Part shown: in pieces, positions 34,870 through 45,820 of the stretch
Layout of the letters: the number at the start of each line of letters is the position of its first letter
Numbering within the stretch: the first letter of the stretch is position 1
Assembly: GCA_050084985.1 (NCBI GenBank)
Contig: JBITNC010000001.1
Span: forward strand, 38,812,001 to 38,876,000
Direction of reading: 5' to 3'
From: Nageia nagi
Taxonomy: Eukaryota; Pinophyta
Length of the DNA: 64,000 nucleotides
Program-made: the position numbers and the translations under genes
Notes under the pieces: model-generated
Database searches by the model: none
What the model saw: only the letters and a program-made list of their open reading frames with translations
Told to the model about the DNA's origin: nothing

Positions 34870-35418
34870 AACATCTAAAAAGTTATTTTAATTTTAATTA
34901 AAATACCCTTTTAGGTATTTGAAATAATTTATTTAATTTATTAAATAAATACTCTTATCTATGTGCACTTTCATCTACCTTTATATTTTATGGTAATAGA
35001 TCATCTTAGCATCATAATAAGCCTAAGGAGGAGTCTTAGCACTAGACTTGTTGCCTATAAAGGTGGAGGGGTTGTGCATAATCAATGATATAACATAATC
35101 TTGAATCCTTTATAGGTGGAAATATACTTATGTCATTCTTGATTGGTGTTTCTTAACACCACCTATCATTTTTATATTTTATTATACTCTAAGCTTTGTA
35201 TTCCTACAATATTTAATCCATTTGCTAGTGATATTATGTGCATCAAAGGTGAGACAATGACATTAAGTGAATAGTCAAGGCATTATGGAATGATAACTAG
35301 GTGGTGCTTCTAGGCTCCTAGCATCAATGCTAGGTTGAGGTTGGATTTGTGGCATCATTTTTTAAAGATTCTCATCATTCATCCTCTTTTGATTGGATAT
35401 CAGCTTTGATCATTATAG
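34870..35418 (+). repeat. LTR copy c2, truncated at 35418
   Basis: Clearly similar to c1 and c3 from the 'aaaatacccttttaggtattt' zone through 'catcctcttttgattggatat', then similarity stops after 'gatcattatag' (35418). In c1 and c3 about 240 more bases follow before the LTR end. It may be the 3' LTR of element B beyond the LINE, interrupted by element D. Alternatively it belongs to a third family member. Confidence 0.68.
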
Positions 35419-37213
35419 ACACTCAAAATTAGCACTATGCATACATTTGTTATAATTTTGTTTTATCATTACCATGCTTGATTATTTAGTTAATCTAGTT
35501 ATATTTAATGATACTTTGTCAATTATCAATTATTGAGTACTTGTTTATCTTAGTCATTTGCTTTAAAAATTGCAATTAAACTTAATCATGTTTAATGTAT
35601 TTTTGATCACATTCATTTGCTTGGAAAATGCAATTAAACTTAGTCATGTTTAATGTATTTTTGATCATAAGTATTTGTTTTGGAATCATAATTAAACTTA
35701 GTCATGTTTATTGCATTTTGATCATAATCATTTTCTTTGGAATCATAATTTAACTTATTCATGTTTATTGTGTTTTGATCATAGTCACTTCTTTTGGAAA
35801 ATGCAATTAAACTTAGTCATGTTTACTATATTTTCAATCATAATCATTTATTGGGAATTGCAATTAAACTTAGTTATGTTTATTGCATTTTGATCATATT
35901 CATTTGGAAAAGATAATTAATATTAGTCATATTAATTATATTCTTGATCATAATTATTTACGATTAATGTGCAATTAAATTTAGTCATATTTATTATAAT
36001 TTGGACTATAGTCATTTATTCAAAAATTATAATTAACATTAGTCATGTTATTTATGATTTTTGATCATAGCTATTTATGAATAAAATATAATTAACATTA
36101 GTCATGTTGATTATATTTGATAATTTACTTTGTATTATCAAAAATATTATTATATTGATATTTATTAATGTTGGTCACATTAATATGACTAATTTATTTA
36201 TTATCTATTTTACAAGAAAATAGCTAGACAAAATTTACACTTCACCTTACCATGTCATTGATGATTCATTCAACATGACAATAAGAAAATCTCAAACTCA
36301 AGTCATTGATTGATGACTCACTAGGTATGCTCCAAATATGCTTAGCAGATAAAAGATAAGAGAACTAAATGGATATATTTCAAATTTATCTCTAATCAGA
36401 TTCAATTCGAATTCAATCAAAGATCAATCAAGCAACAACCATTTTCAACTTGAAATTCATATGGAATCTAAATTGATGACTTGCCATATCTCAAAAATCT
36501 ACTCAAGCTAGATTTCATCTCAATTTTGAGGCTAGAAACTAGTGCAAATATTGAGCTTCGAATTTGTTGATTCTTGAGTCTTAGAAGTGATGAATTTTGG
36601 AGCTACCACATCTAGCAATCTCCCAAGAGCATCTTAGAAGAGTGATTGGGAAGTATTGGTCTCATGGAAAGTTAGAAATTAGTCATTTCAAGCTTGGTTC
36701 CTCCTATCAAACTAGAGACATACCCATCATGCTTCTTGAATTTATTTTCATGTTCTATTATATACTAGGATTATCTTATCTCATGATGTGTACTAACTTT
36801 TGAATCTTGTCCTTTATGTTTATAGGTTGTGAAATGCATAGGGTCCCCACATTTTGATAGTGAAACACCCCTACATTTTGGAAATACCCTCATATTTTAG
36901 AAGTACCTAGGGTCACCACATTTTGAAAGTACAAATAGGTTGGAGCCATCTCTATATCTGATCAACTGCATTAGATACCATCATTAGAAAATCACATTAT
37001 TAGGTAATCTCTGGTGTTTCTTAACAGCATGTTGAGATAGTCATATTATGATCATTTGACCTTAATAATTTGAAAGGATGGCTTGAAGAATCCTCCTTAA
37101 AGTTTTTAATCAAGTTTGTTTCTATAGTTTGTGCTTATAAGGTCTAGTCTAGCCTGCATATACTAGTTAAATGTTCAGGTTTAAGTGATCTTGAAAGGGG
37201 TCACTTTGATTTG
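35419..37213 (+). repeat. Probable 5' LTR of element D
   Basis: The interval lies between the break in c2 and the primer-binding site and has no coding sequence. It contains the minisatellite (35571-36125) and a cluster of 'ccacattttg' words near 36848-36930. A clean TG start is not visible at 35419 and the 3' LTR is absent, so length (about 1.8 kb) and edges are inferred. Confidence 0.4.
35571..36125 (+). repeat. Minisatellite of about ten 53-62 bp units
   Basis: Each unit contains 'gcaattaaacttagtcatg', then 'tttattgcattttgatcat', then 'a..catttgctttgga'. I count ten units; the first six are most alike, the last four drift to 'ataattaacattagtcatgtt'. Open frames inside it only reflect the repeat periodicity. 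Confidence 0.9.
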
Positions 37214-37220
37214 AAATATT

Positions 37221-37239
37221 TTGGCATGCTCATTGGGAC
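37221..37239 (+). other. Primer-binding site of element D
   Basis: TTGGCATGCTCATTGGGAC differs by one base from the site of element E (minus strand, 62909-62891: TTGGCATGCTCAGTGGGAC). Conservation between two otherwise diverged elements on opposite strands supports a functional site. The tRNA is not assigned. Confidence 0.65.
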
Positions 37240-38590
37240 CTCCATTGGTCCTTTTTGGTGAGGATCCTTTTTCTTAACTTATCAATTTCATATTATTTCT
37301 TTGATTTACTAACTAAGTATAGGGATTCCACTACCAAGTAAGTATCTCTCATTTTCATGAATTCATTTTTTGCAAATTTGCTATGTTTTGGTGGTGTTAT
37401 TTTTTTTTTATGTCAACATTAGGAAACATAGTTTAATTTCTAAAACTCCATTGCATTTTTGGTTTACTTGGTTTTTTTTGCTAAATTGGATCATGTTTCT
37501 AGTATCCACCATATTTGGAGTGATTGCATTTCTGGGTTGCCCTAGCATTTGCCAAATAAGATTGCATTTCTTTTGCAAGGTTCATGAAAAACTAGGTGTG
37601 CAAATTTTTAGAATTTTGATCTTTTCATTTTCTATTATTTTCATTTTTGTTTCCTAAGTGTGTGCTTAGCTCAGGTTTAATTTTGTAAAGGTTAAAAAGA
37701 TTAGGCTTTGTGATGCACATGTTGTGTATGCTTTCTTATTACATTTAATACTTCTCATAAAATTAATGTAAGATCTCCTCATGTATTGAAAAGTGATTTT
37801 GAGTGATATAATAAAGTTTTTGGGAAGAGGATAAAGAACCTACACATTAAATCCTTACAATTTGGAGTATGATCTCCCCTTGCACTTCAAAGCAATCTTG
37901 GATGATTAGCAGATGCTGTAAGGAAGGAAAGAACAAGTTCATTTAAATCACATTTTCTTTCTCACTTGTGCACATACAAAAGGGAATCCTTGGATTTAAT
38001 CACCAAGGCTCATCCTCTTCACTAACAAGTAGATAAGTCCCTTGTATTTAATCACTAAGGACCTAGGCTATGCTTGACCCACTCACCAAGATAGTCTCCC
38101 CTAGGTTTATGATGGACCTCACTAGTGAATCTAGTTAAAATGGGGAACAACCTTAACACTTTCATTATTCTAGGACCAACCTTTGATCATTTTCAACTTG
38201 CTTGTATAGAATCATTTTAGGAAAATAAACACCTAAACATCGTAAAATAGTATTATAGGGTTGCTGGATGAACTTGCATTTATCATATGAGAGTTCTTGC
38301 ATTATTTACTATTTATAATTTAAATCCTAAGTCAAGACAACCTTAATCTTGAATCCTTTTTAAAAAAAAAAAAAAAATTTACTTTGCTAAAATGTGTCCA
38401 TTTTTTTTATAAATGCCTTCACATTTTGAACTTAGCATAAAATGCCAACACATTTTTGGACATTGTCAAAATGTGCTTGTATTTTCAAAATAGGGAGCTA
38501 TTTGTTTTTTTGGTTGAAATTATGTTCCTCAATTCATGGTCTAAACTAGAAGACATGCTTTGTAAAATCCTAAAAAAAACTCAAAATAGT
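37240..38590 (+). other. 5' leader of element D
   Basis: Untranslated leader between primer-binding site and gag. It contains a poly-A run at about 38360-38377, and 'cacattttg'-like words near 38380-38490 as in the LTR. No supported coding sequence. Confidence 0.5.
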
Positions 38591-38599
38591 CTATTCTTG

Positions 38600-40300
38600 C
38601 TATAACCCAAGCTATGTAGGATCCCACAAAAGAGGATTCCATGGAAGAATTTGAATAATATATGTTGGATAATGCTAAAGCTATACATAAAGTGTTCAAA
38701 GCTAAATAAGTTGCTAATCAAGTAGGATCTTCAGCTATTACACAACCTCCAACAAGCAATCTAGCCCACATAAAATGTTTTTTTGACCCTCTAGATTTGT
38801 CTTCCATTCCTACCACATCCTTGCAAAATAGTATCATGGTAGATCCCAATTTTGATCCAAATAATAGGAGAGCAATTTCCATTGCTCTTTCTACCACTCC
38901 TATTATGTCACAATCCATACCTTCATCCTCCATCCCATACACCATAGTTACTACTCAAATCCAAAATCCTCCACACATCCCCATTCCTAAAAATATCCAA
39001 ATCCCTCCACATTCTACTAAATAAAAACCCACACAAGCCAAATTCAAACCAACAACTAACCAATCCATACTTCCCTTGCATCCACTTCACATCAATCAAA
39101 CAAGTATTCTCCAATTTTCAAGATATCAATAGATTGGATCCTTTTTGGATTCTACCCAACCTATTCTTGATAGATTCCAAAATTTAGAGGTTGGTAACCA
39201 AGATCCAAACCATAACTAAACATATAAGTAATTATGCAATGAACCTATTCATTCTTCAGTTCCATATTATGTTTGGCCAAACAATTTTGAGTTTCCAAAT
39301 TTTGATAAGTTTAAAGGTATAGAACCAAAAGATCATTTGAGAATGTTCAAGCATAAGTGTTATTTGATTAATCATTTTGATCCTTTGATGTTGAGAATAT
39401 TTCCTATGACCTTAAGTGGATAAGATTTGGATTGCTATAATATCTTGGGGTAACACTCTCTTCAAACTTATTAATAATTGGAAAATCTATTCCTTAATCA
39501 CTTTTATATCAATATTAAAAGAAAAACCACCTTAAGTGATTTGTATAGTCTTAAACAATTTTTAGATGAACCAATTTCTGATTAAGTTACAAGGTGGAGA
39601 GCTATTGTTCATGAGCTCACATTCCCTATACCTCAAGTTGAATTGACCCATATTTTTTTCCAAAAGTTGTGAAAAATATATTTCAAACACCCTTCAAATC
39701 CAACATTTTCCTTCTTTTTAAGAAGTTATTAGAATGACCAAAAGGATTGAATATGTGCATGTACAAAATGGTAATATTAAGCTTAGAAATAAGAAATATC
39801 ACCAAAATAAGAAGGGACCCTTCCCAACCCCTCCTCAACCTCAAGTGAACTAAGTGACATTGAGGGAACCACCCATTACACAACCACCACCACCACCCAC
39901 CAATCCATATCTAAGTCAAACCAAAGCCCATATTCAAGGTAACCAACCAAGACCAAGAACACCAAGACCCAAGAGAGACTATACCCATCTTCTTGATTCA
40001 CATTCTAATGTTTTACCAAAAATGTTTAACTACACAAATTATTACACTTCTAAACATTAGATAAGAAGATGCAAATGTTCCAAAACTTGTTTGGTATAAG
40101 GAGAATGATTATTGTGATTTTCATAGAATAAAAGGGTATCAAATTGATAACTATCATCACCTTAAAAATGTGATCCAATATTTTATTAAAAGAGGGGACC
40201 TTGTTATATACAATCCACTTGCAACCCCTATCAAAATTTGAATGTTTATAAGGATCCACTTCCAAGGTAAAATCAAGTTGATGCAAATCAAGTGAACTAT
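38600..40300 (+). pseudogene. gag: gag of element D
   Basis: N-terminal part is proline/serine-rich and open at 38797-39024 (SIPSSSIPYTIVTTQIQNPP). The core has PYYVWPNNFEFPNFDKFKG, IEPKDHLRMFKHKCYLINHF, FPMTLSG and, after stops, NHFYINIKRKTTLSDLYSLK then RWRAIVHELTFPIPQVELTH (about 39260-39650). Near 39970-40060 YTHLLDSHSNVLPKMF matches the post-core motif of Tat gags. At 40105-40175 YCDFHRIKGYQIDNYHHLKN is the zinc-knuckle relic (C-FH---G-----Y/C). Confidence 0.8.
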
Positions 40301-40679
40301 GTTAATAATCCTTCTTTACATAATTTTGTTTATATGATCCACATTATTACAAGGTACCAAAATAATACCCCTCCAAGGCAAGATGCATCAAATTCACACC
40401 AAGCTCAAAAGCATAATGATTCTAGAGGAACAAAAGGTCCAAGAGGTCCTACTCATAGTCAAAACCAAAAATGTCATGTTGTTACAATCAAATACAATAT
40501 CACTCAGCAATTTAAATCCTTACCCACATATATGTCCATTTTTTATTTACTTCAAACCTAAGAGCTCATACAGATGCACTCATGTAAGTTTAAAAGTCCA
40601 TAGAGGTGCAAGCTCAAGATGTAGAAGCTTTTACCAATTTTATGGTTCATGTGCAATCATGTGATTCAAGTGCTATAAC

Positions 40680-41465
40680 CTTTTATGAAAATAAGATTAT
40701 TGAGTAAGGAATTATTGGAACCCACCCTCCTCTTTTCATTATTTACTTTATGGAAGGCCAAAATTTTAAAAGAGTTTTGATTAATAATGGTTCAAGTTAA
40801 AATGTTATTTCTTCTTTAGATTTGAACCTTCTTAATATACCTCAAAGTAGTCTATCCTCTTCCACTTTGCAACTAAGAGCCTTCAATGACACTATTTATA
40901 CCACTATGGGCACTATAGTATTTCCCCTCAAGGTGGTATCAAGAACTTTGCATACGTTATTCCATGTCATTGAAGGAACTTTAAAATATAACCTTTTACT
41001 TGGAAGACCATGGATAGACAAAATGAAGTGTGTACCTTCTACATTGCATCAATGTATAAACGTTATTCATGAAGACAAGTTTACATGTGTCAAAGCTGAT
41101 CCTAAACCATTTTAATATTGCAATTTTATTCCTTATTATGATGATTTCTTATCTTCTACACATCTTTTTCCTTTTGTTCCATCTTCCACTTCTAATTTTG
41201 TGAATCCCAATGTTGTTACATATTCTCATGTTGTGAGTGCCAATGTTGCTACTTCTTATAGTGTTGTTACTCCTAGTAAGGTTCCTTCTAGTGGAGAGTC
41301 AAGTGGTAAAGCCATTATTTCATATACCTCACCTCAATTTGGATAATATAAGTTGCAAAATCATATTCTTAACTTGCCTACCATTCCTTCTCTTATAGAT
41401 ATGGTACATCCTTCAAGTTCTCTTTCATCAAAAGGGCCATGTATTAAACCCATCTCTTTCATTAA
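40680..41465 (+). pseudogene. pol: Aspartic protease of element D
   Basis: RVLINNGSS, stop, NVISSLDLNLLNIP: the catalytic Asp codon (usual LIDNGSS) is AAT at 40783-40785, an Asp-to-Asn change by a single G-to-A, which would abolish activity. Downstream SRTLHTLFHVIEGTLKYNLL then LGRPWIDKMKCVPSTLHQC is the conserved flap-side block, in an open frame (40822-41115). The protease cuts the polyprotein. A low-complexity Ser/Val/Pro tail follows to about 41460. Confidence 0.78.
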
Positions 41466-41469
41466 AGAG

Positions 41470-42727
41470 AATGATGTTATGTCAAAAAACTCTTAAAACT
41501 AGTAAGGAACCTCACCATTGTTTGTCTTCTTGTGTTCCTTATAAATTTTTTTCTAAGTTTGCTTTTACTTCTCAAGACTTTGATGAGACTTGTGGTTGGA
41601 AAGGTCAAGGCCTTGGTAAATTTGAGCTTGGTACTATTGAACCTATTGTTGTTGAACCACATTTACCCTTTGATAAATAAGGTTTGGGTTATCAAAAGCA
41701 ATATTTAATCATTAGTGCAACTCATATCATTTCATGTGAAAGAGAAACATCTATTCAAGATCCCCTTTCTATCAGTCAACCTTCTTGTGAAGAAGTTGAA
41801 GGGAAGGTATCCTTAGAGAGTTTATTTGTCAATACTATTTCTCATTAAATCTTGCCTATCATAAAAATTAGACCTTTGTCACCCCATTTCAATGTGGTTG
41901 ATGATCCTTTGTTCTTTGACCAAGGCCTTGATGCTTTTGTGATATGTTTTAATCCTTTTTTCAACATGAGCATGCCTCTTGCATATGACATTGCTTCATC
42001 CCCTCAACCCTTCATGCTTAATCATGATTATGGGGAATTTAATCAAGATTTTGCACATATTTAAGTGGAGGAATTTTTCCATGTCAATTTTGTCATGTAT
42101 TATCCTAATGTTATATTTGACCATTGTATTTGCACTTTGTCCATGAGTTTGTACACACCTTTGACATACTTTTCAAATACTAGATTGCATAGAATTCCTC
42201 TTGATGTTGATTACATTTATTTTTATCTTGAAAATGATCCTATTCCTATTGATTATTTTTCATGTGATGAGTATATAGTTAACCATCATGGTGACTATGC
42301 TCATTTACCATCATGTTATGAGTATATTTATCCTTCATTTTTAAACATGGATGCTTATTTTGGGCAATTTTCTTCTACTTTTGATTCTTATGAGAATGCT
42401 ATTTTAAACATGGAAGAATATTTTGATAAATAAAATTCACAATATGAGGATGATGAACTTAATTTATTACCTTTACCTTCTCAAATTGATGACACTTCTC
42501 ACATGCTCATTGAAGAAACAATTGAAGTTGACATCGGTGAAGATCCTAATAATCCCCATATTGTGCCACTTGGCAAGATTTTAACTAAAGAAGAGCAAGA
42601 GTTGTTCATTCAGATTCTTAAGAAGTGTATTAAAATATTTTCTTGGAAATATTTTGATATGCTAGGATTAGATTCTAATCTTATTGTTCATAATCTTATT
42701 CTTGAGAAAGATGCGAAACCCATTTAG
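41470..42727 (+). pseudogene. G-patch and acidic spacer of element D
   Basis: At about 41590-41650 the frame reads CGWKGQGLGKFELGTIEPI, a textbook G-patch (G--G-GLG----G---PI), followed near 41680 by GLGYQKQYL. Then come long open stretches (41852-42064, 42065-42433) rich in Asp, Tyr and Phe with no known domain: LDVDYIYFYLENDPIPIDYF and others. It ends with MLIEETIEVDIGEDP, ILTKEEQELFIQILKKCIKI and MLGLDSNLIVHNL, the usual lead-in to RT. Element A shares the end motif and B the G-patch. Confidence 0.72.
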
Positions 42728-43460
42728 TAAAAATTAAGAAAAATGCATCCAAAAATTGCAATCATTGTTAAAGAACTTCAAAAACTTTTGGATGTTGGTT
42801 TTATCACAGCCATTGACTATCCTATGTGGGTTTCTAATGTTGTTCTTGTTGGTAAGAAAATAGTAGGTATTTGAATATGCACTGATTTTTGAGATATTAA
42901 TAAATATTTTCCAAAAGATGATTTTTCTTTACCTAGGATTGATGATATAGTAGATGCAACTATAGGTCATGAAATGTTTCACTCATGTATGGTTTTAGTG
43001 GCTATAATTAGATTCATATTAAAAAAATAATCAACATAAAATTATATTCACAACACCTTAAGGATCCTTCTGCTATAAGGTCATGCCCTTTGGTTTAAAG
43101 AATGCATGTGCCATATACCAACATAACATGACATATATCTTTCATGACTACATGGGTAACATTATTGAATTCTATGTAGATGATATTTTGGCAAAATATA
43201 AAACTAAATAAACACATCTAGAAGTTATTACAAAATTGTTTGATAGACTTATTGAGCATAATGTAATACTTAATTCTAAAAAATGTGTATTTGGTGTATC
43301 TTCTAGAAAATATTTGGGCTATATTATTTTAATAAGATAAATTAATGTTGATATAGCTAAAACTAAAGCTATAACTAAAATTCCTCCCCCTTTAAATCTT
43401 AAAGAGATAAGAAGTTTATCAGGTAAAATTAATGCAATTCACATATTCATTGCTCAATTA
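42728..43460 (+). pseudogene. pol: Reverse transcriptase of element D
   Basis: KLRKMHPKIAIIVKELQKLL, GFITAIDYPMWVSNVVLVGK, then decayed CTDF(stop)DINKYFPKDDFSLP and the catalytic IIEFYVDDILAKYKTK near 43162-43210 with YVDD intact. Then EVITKLFDRLIEHNVILNSK, KCVFGVSSRKYLGYIIL and LKEIRSLSGKINAI. Numerous TAA/TAG/TGA stops and at least one frameshift (near 42990-43090). Confidence 0.83.
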
Positions 43461-44055
43461 TATGATAAGTGCAAACCCTTTTAATCATATTTTAAATAAA
43501 GGAGTAAATTTTGAATGGATAGAGGAGTGTCAAGAAGATTTTGAAAAAAATAAAAAAATAAATTTTATCTACTTCTATTTTGATCCCACCCAATCCCTCC
43601 AAACCATCTTACTTATACATTTCTACTATAGACACTATTAGTGGAACCATGTTGGCACAAAATAATGACATGAACAAAGAGAAAGCTATTTATTATATAA
43701 GTATAACTCTTGTTGAATATGAAGTTTGTTACATCCATATTCAAAAATTGTGCCTTGCTATTTTCTTTGTAACATGTAAATTAAGATAGTATATGCTAAA
43801 TTATAAGACTTATGTTGTTGCTAGAAGTGATCCTTTGAGATACTTGATGAGCCATGCATATGTTAATTCACACACATCTAAATGGATAATAATATTAACT
43901 AAATTTGAATTTGAATTTGTGCATAAAAAATCTATAAAAGGATAACTTATTGCTGTTCAACTTGCTAAAGCTCTAGTGCATGATTCACAACCCTTGGCAC
44001 TTGATTTCCTTGATGATTCCATCTTCATTTTGCTTGAAGATGAGGAATTTGTTGA
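43461..44055 (+). pseudogene. pol: Classical RNase H of element D
   Basis: Strongly decayed: FEWIEECQEDFEKNKKI near 43510, YISTIDTISGTMLAQNNDMN (43615-43675), KEKAIYYISITLVEYEVCYI and QKLCLAIFFVTCKLR. Then the connection region YVVARSDPLRYLM-like (about 43810-43850), LTKFEFEFVHKKSIKG and DDSIFILLEDEEFVD, which leads to the second RNase H. Confidence 0.72.
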
Positions 44056-44059
44056 CACT

Positions 44060-44580
44060 AAAGAATAGGAATTTGATATTACATTTTTATTTTATGGTTA
44101 TAAATGTGAACAAGGGGGTGGTTTTGGTATTATTTTCATTACACCTCAAGGAGCACCCATCCCTTTTTCTTTTAATCTCAAATTCCCTTACACTAATAAC
44201 ATGGCTAAATATGAGGCTCTTATCCTTGGTATTCAAAATACAACTAAGATAAATTTCAATAACATTAAAATTATTGTTTATTATAAAATTATTGTTAATC
44301 AAGTCCTTGAAACTTATCAAGGCCATAATGAGGTTCTAAGAAAGTATAAATTTGTTATTGATCAACTTCTCTTAAAATTTGATAAGTATACCATGGAATC
44401 TTGCCCAAGATCCACCAATACATTTGTAGACACCATGGATTCCTTGGGTTCTCTCATTCCCTCTCAAGACAAGGTCATTATCCACATCACCATATTGCAT
44501 AACCCCTCATACATTGTTAGACCATCATTAATGAAATTGAAGTTAACAATGCTAATCCTTATTATGCACTTGTAAAAGAT
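44060..44580 (+). pseudogene. pol: Second (archaeal-type) RNase H of element D
   Basis: FDITFLFYGYKCEQGGGFGI, ITPQGAPIPFSFNLKFPY, NNMAKYEALILGIQNTTKI and NNIKIIVYYKIIVNQVLETY. In place of FDGS, AEYEAL and GDS it reads FYGY, AKYEAL and VYYK, so all three catalytic carboxylates are lost. YTMESCPRSTNTFVDTMDSL follows as in A. Same position as in A and B. Confidence 0.75.
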
Positions 44581-45820
44581 TTTCTCAAATTTGGAATTTG
44601 TCCCCAAGATATGATTAAAAATTAAATAATATGCTTTTAAAAAAATGTTAAATACACCTTTTTGAGGGATATGCTTTTCAAAATAGGTTATGAAGCCATC
44701 CTATTATGATGTCTTGAACCTAATGAAATTCCCCTTATATTATCACAAGCACATGATGGTACATGCGATGGCCACTTTAGTGGTATAGCAATTGCAAAAT
44801 GTTTGTTAAGAATGGGATACTTTTGGCTAACACTTGAAAAATAATGTATTTCATATGTTCAAAAATGCATTCAATGCCAACAATTTGCAAACCTTCAATA
44901 TTTACCTTCTCAAAACTTGTAACCTATTGCAACTATATGGCCCTTTTCATAATGGGGGTTAGACCTTGTTGGCCAAGTGTAAACCCATTCTTCACAAGGA
45001 AATAAATTTATAATTACTACTACTGAATATTTTACCAAATTGGTAGAATCCATGCCCTTAATTGAAGTTAAAAGCACTTAAAATTATGGATTTTATTCAG
45101 ACCAACCTTATTGGCAGATTTGGAATCCCTTCTAAATTAATCATGGATAATGGACTCCCTTTTAAAAATAAGGATGTTAGAGCTTTGTGTAAAAAATATC
45201 ACATTTAATTAATTTCTCCACACCTTATTACCCTCAAGCTAATGGACAAGATGAAGCCTCTAATAAGACCCTTGTTAGAGCACTTCAATAGTTTGTCGGA
45301 GACTCATAAAGGGATTAACATACCCAACTTTCCTATGCATTGTGTGCCTATAGAACAAGCATTCGAATACCTACTGGAGTAGCACATTTTTTTATTTATT
45401 TATGGTGTTGAAGCTATTTTTTCCATTTAACTTAAAATTCCATCCCTTCATGTTTCTTTGCAATAATTTAAAAATGATATTACCTATAGGAAAGATTAGC
45501 TTGCCCAACTTGATTTACTTGACGAGAAATGCATAAGTGCACTTTAGTATTTGAGAATTTACCAAGATAATATCAAGATATTTTATTATAAAAAATGTAT
45601 TATCATGAATTTGAAATCAATGACCTTTTCTTAATGGAAAACCAACAAATCACAAGTCAACCAAGAATAGAAAGAGGAAAATTTGTGCTTAATTGGTTGG
45701 GTCCTTACATTGTAATAAGAAAATATGGTTCAAGAGCATACAAATTGGTAACCTTGGATGGTGTTGAAGAGCTTGAAACAATCAAAAACATTCACCTTTG
45801 TGCCTTCTATACCTAGACCT
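44581..45820 (+). pseudogene. pol: Integrase of element D
   Basis: Zinc-binding part LSQAHDGTCDGHFSGIAIAK and YVQKCIQCQQF (44735-44890; HHCC largely kept). Core: GNKFIITTTEYFTKLVESMP, IMDNGLPFKNKDVRALC (about 45140-45190, Asp) and ANGQDEASNKTLVRAL (45240-45285, Glu). Downstream FIYGVEAIFS and IPSLHVSL. The C-terminal part is open at 45595-45816 with FEINDLFLMENQ and FVLNWLGPYIVIRKYGSRAY, then LVTLDGVEELETIKNIHLCA. Confidence 0.83.

Noticed and set aside
34870-35418. c2 as the certain 3' LTR of element B
   Set aside because: Kept only as possible: no polypurine tract directly precedes it, the LINE ends right beside it, and it could belong to a third family member.
35711-35893. 60-codon open frame with repeated LNLVMF-like words
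   Set aside because: It is a translation of the minisatellite units; periodicity explains it.
37430-37657. Phe-rich open frame after D's primer-binding site
   Set aside because: Composition-driven by T-rich leader; no conserved counterpart in B, C or E leaders.
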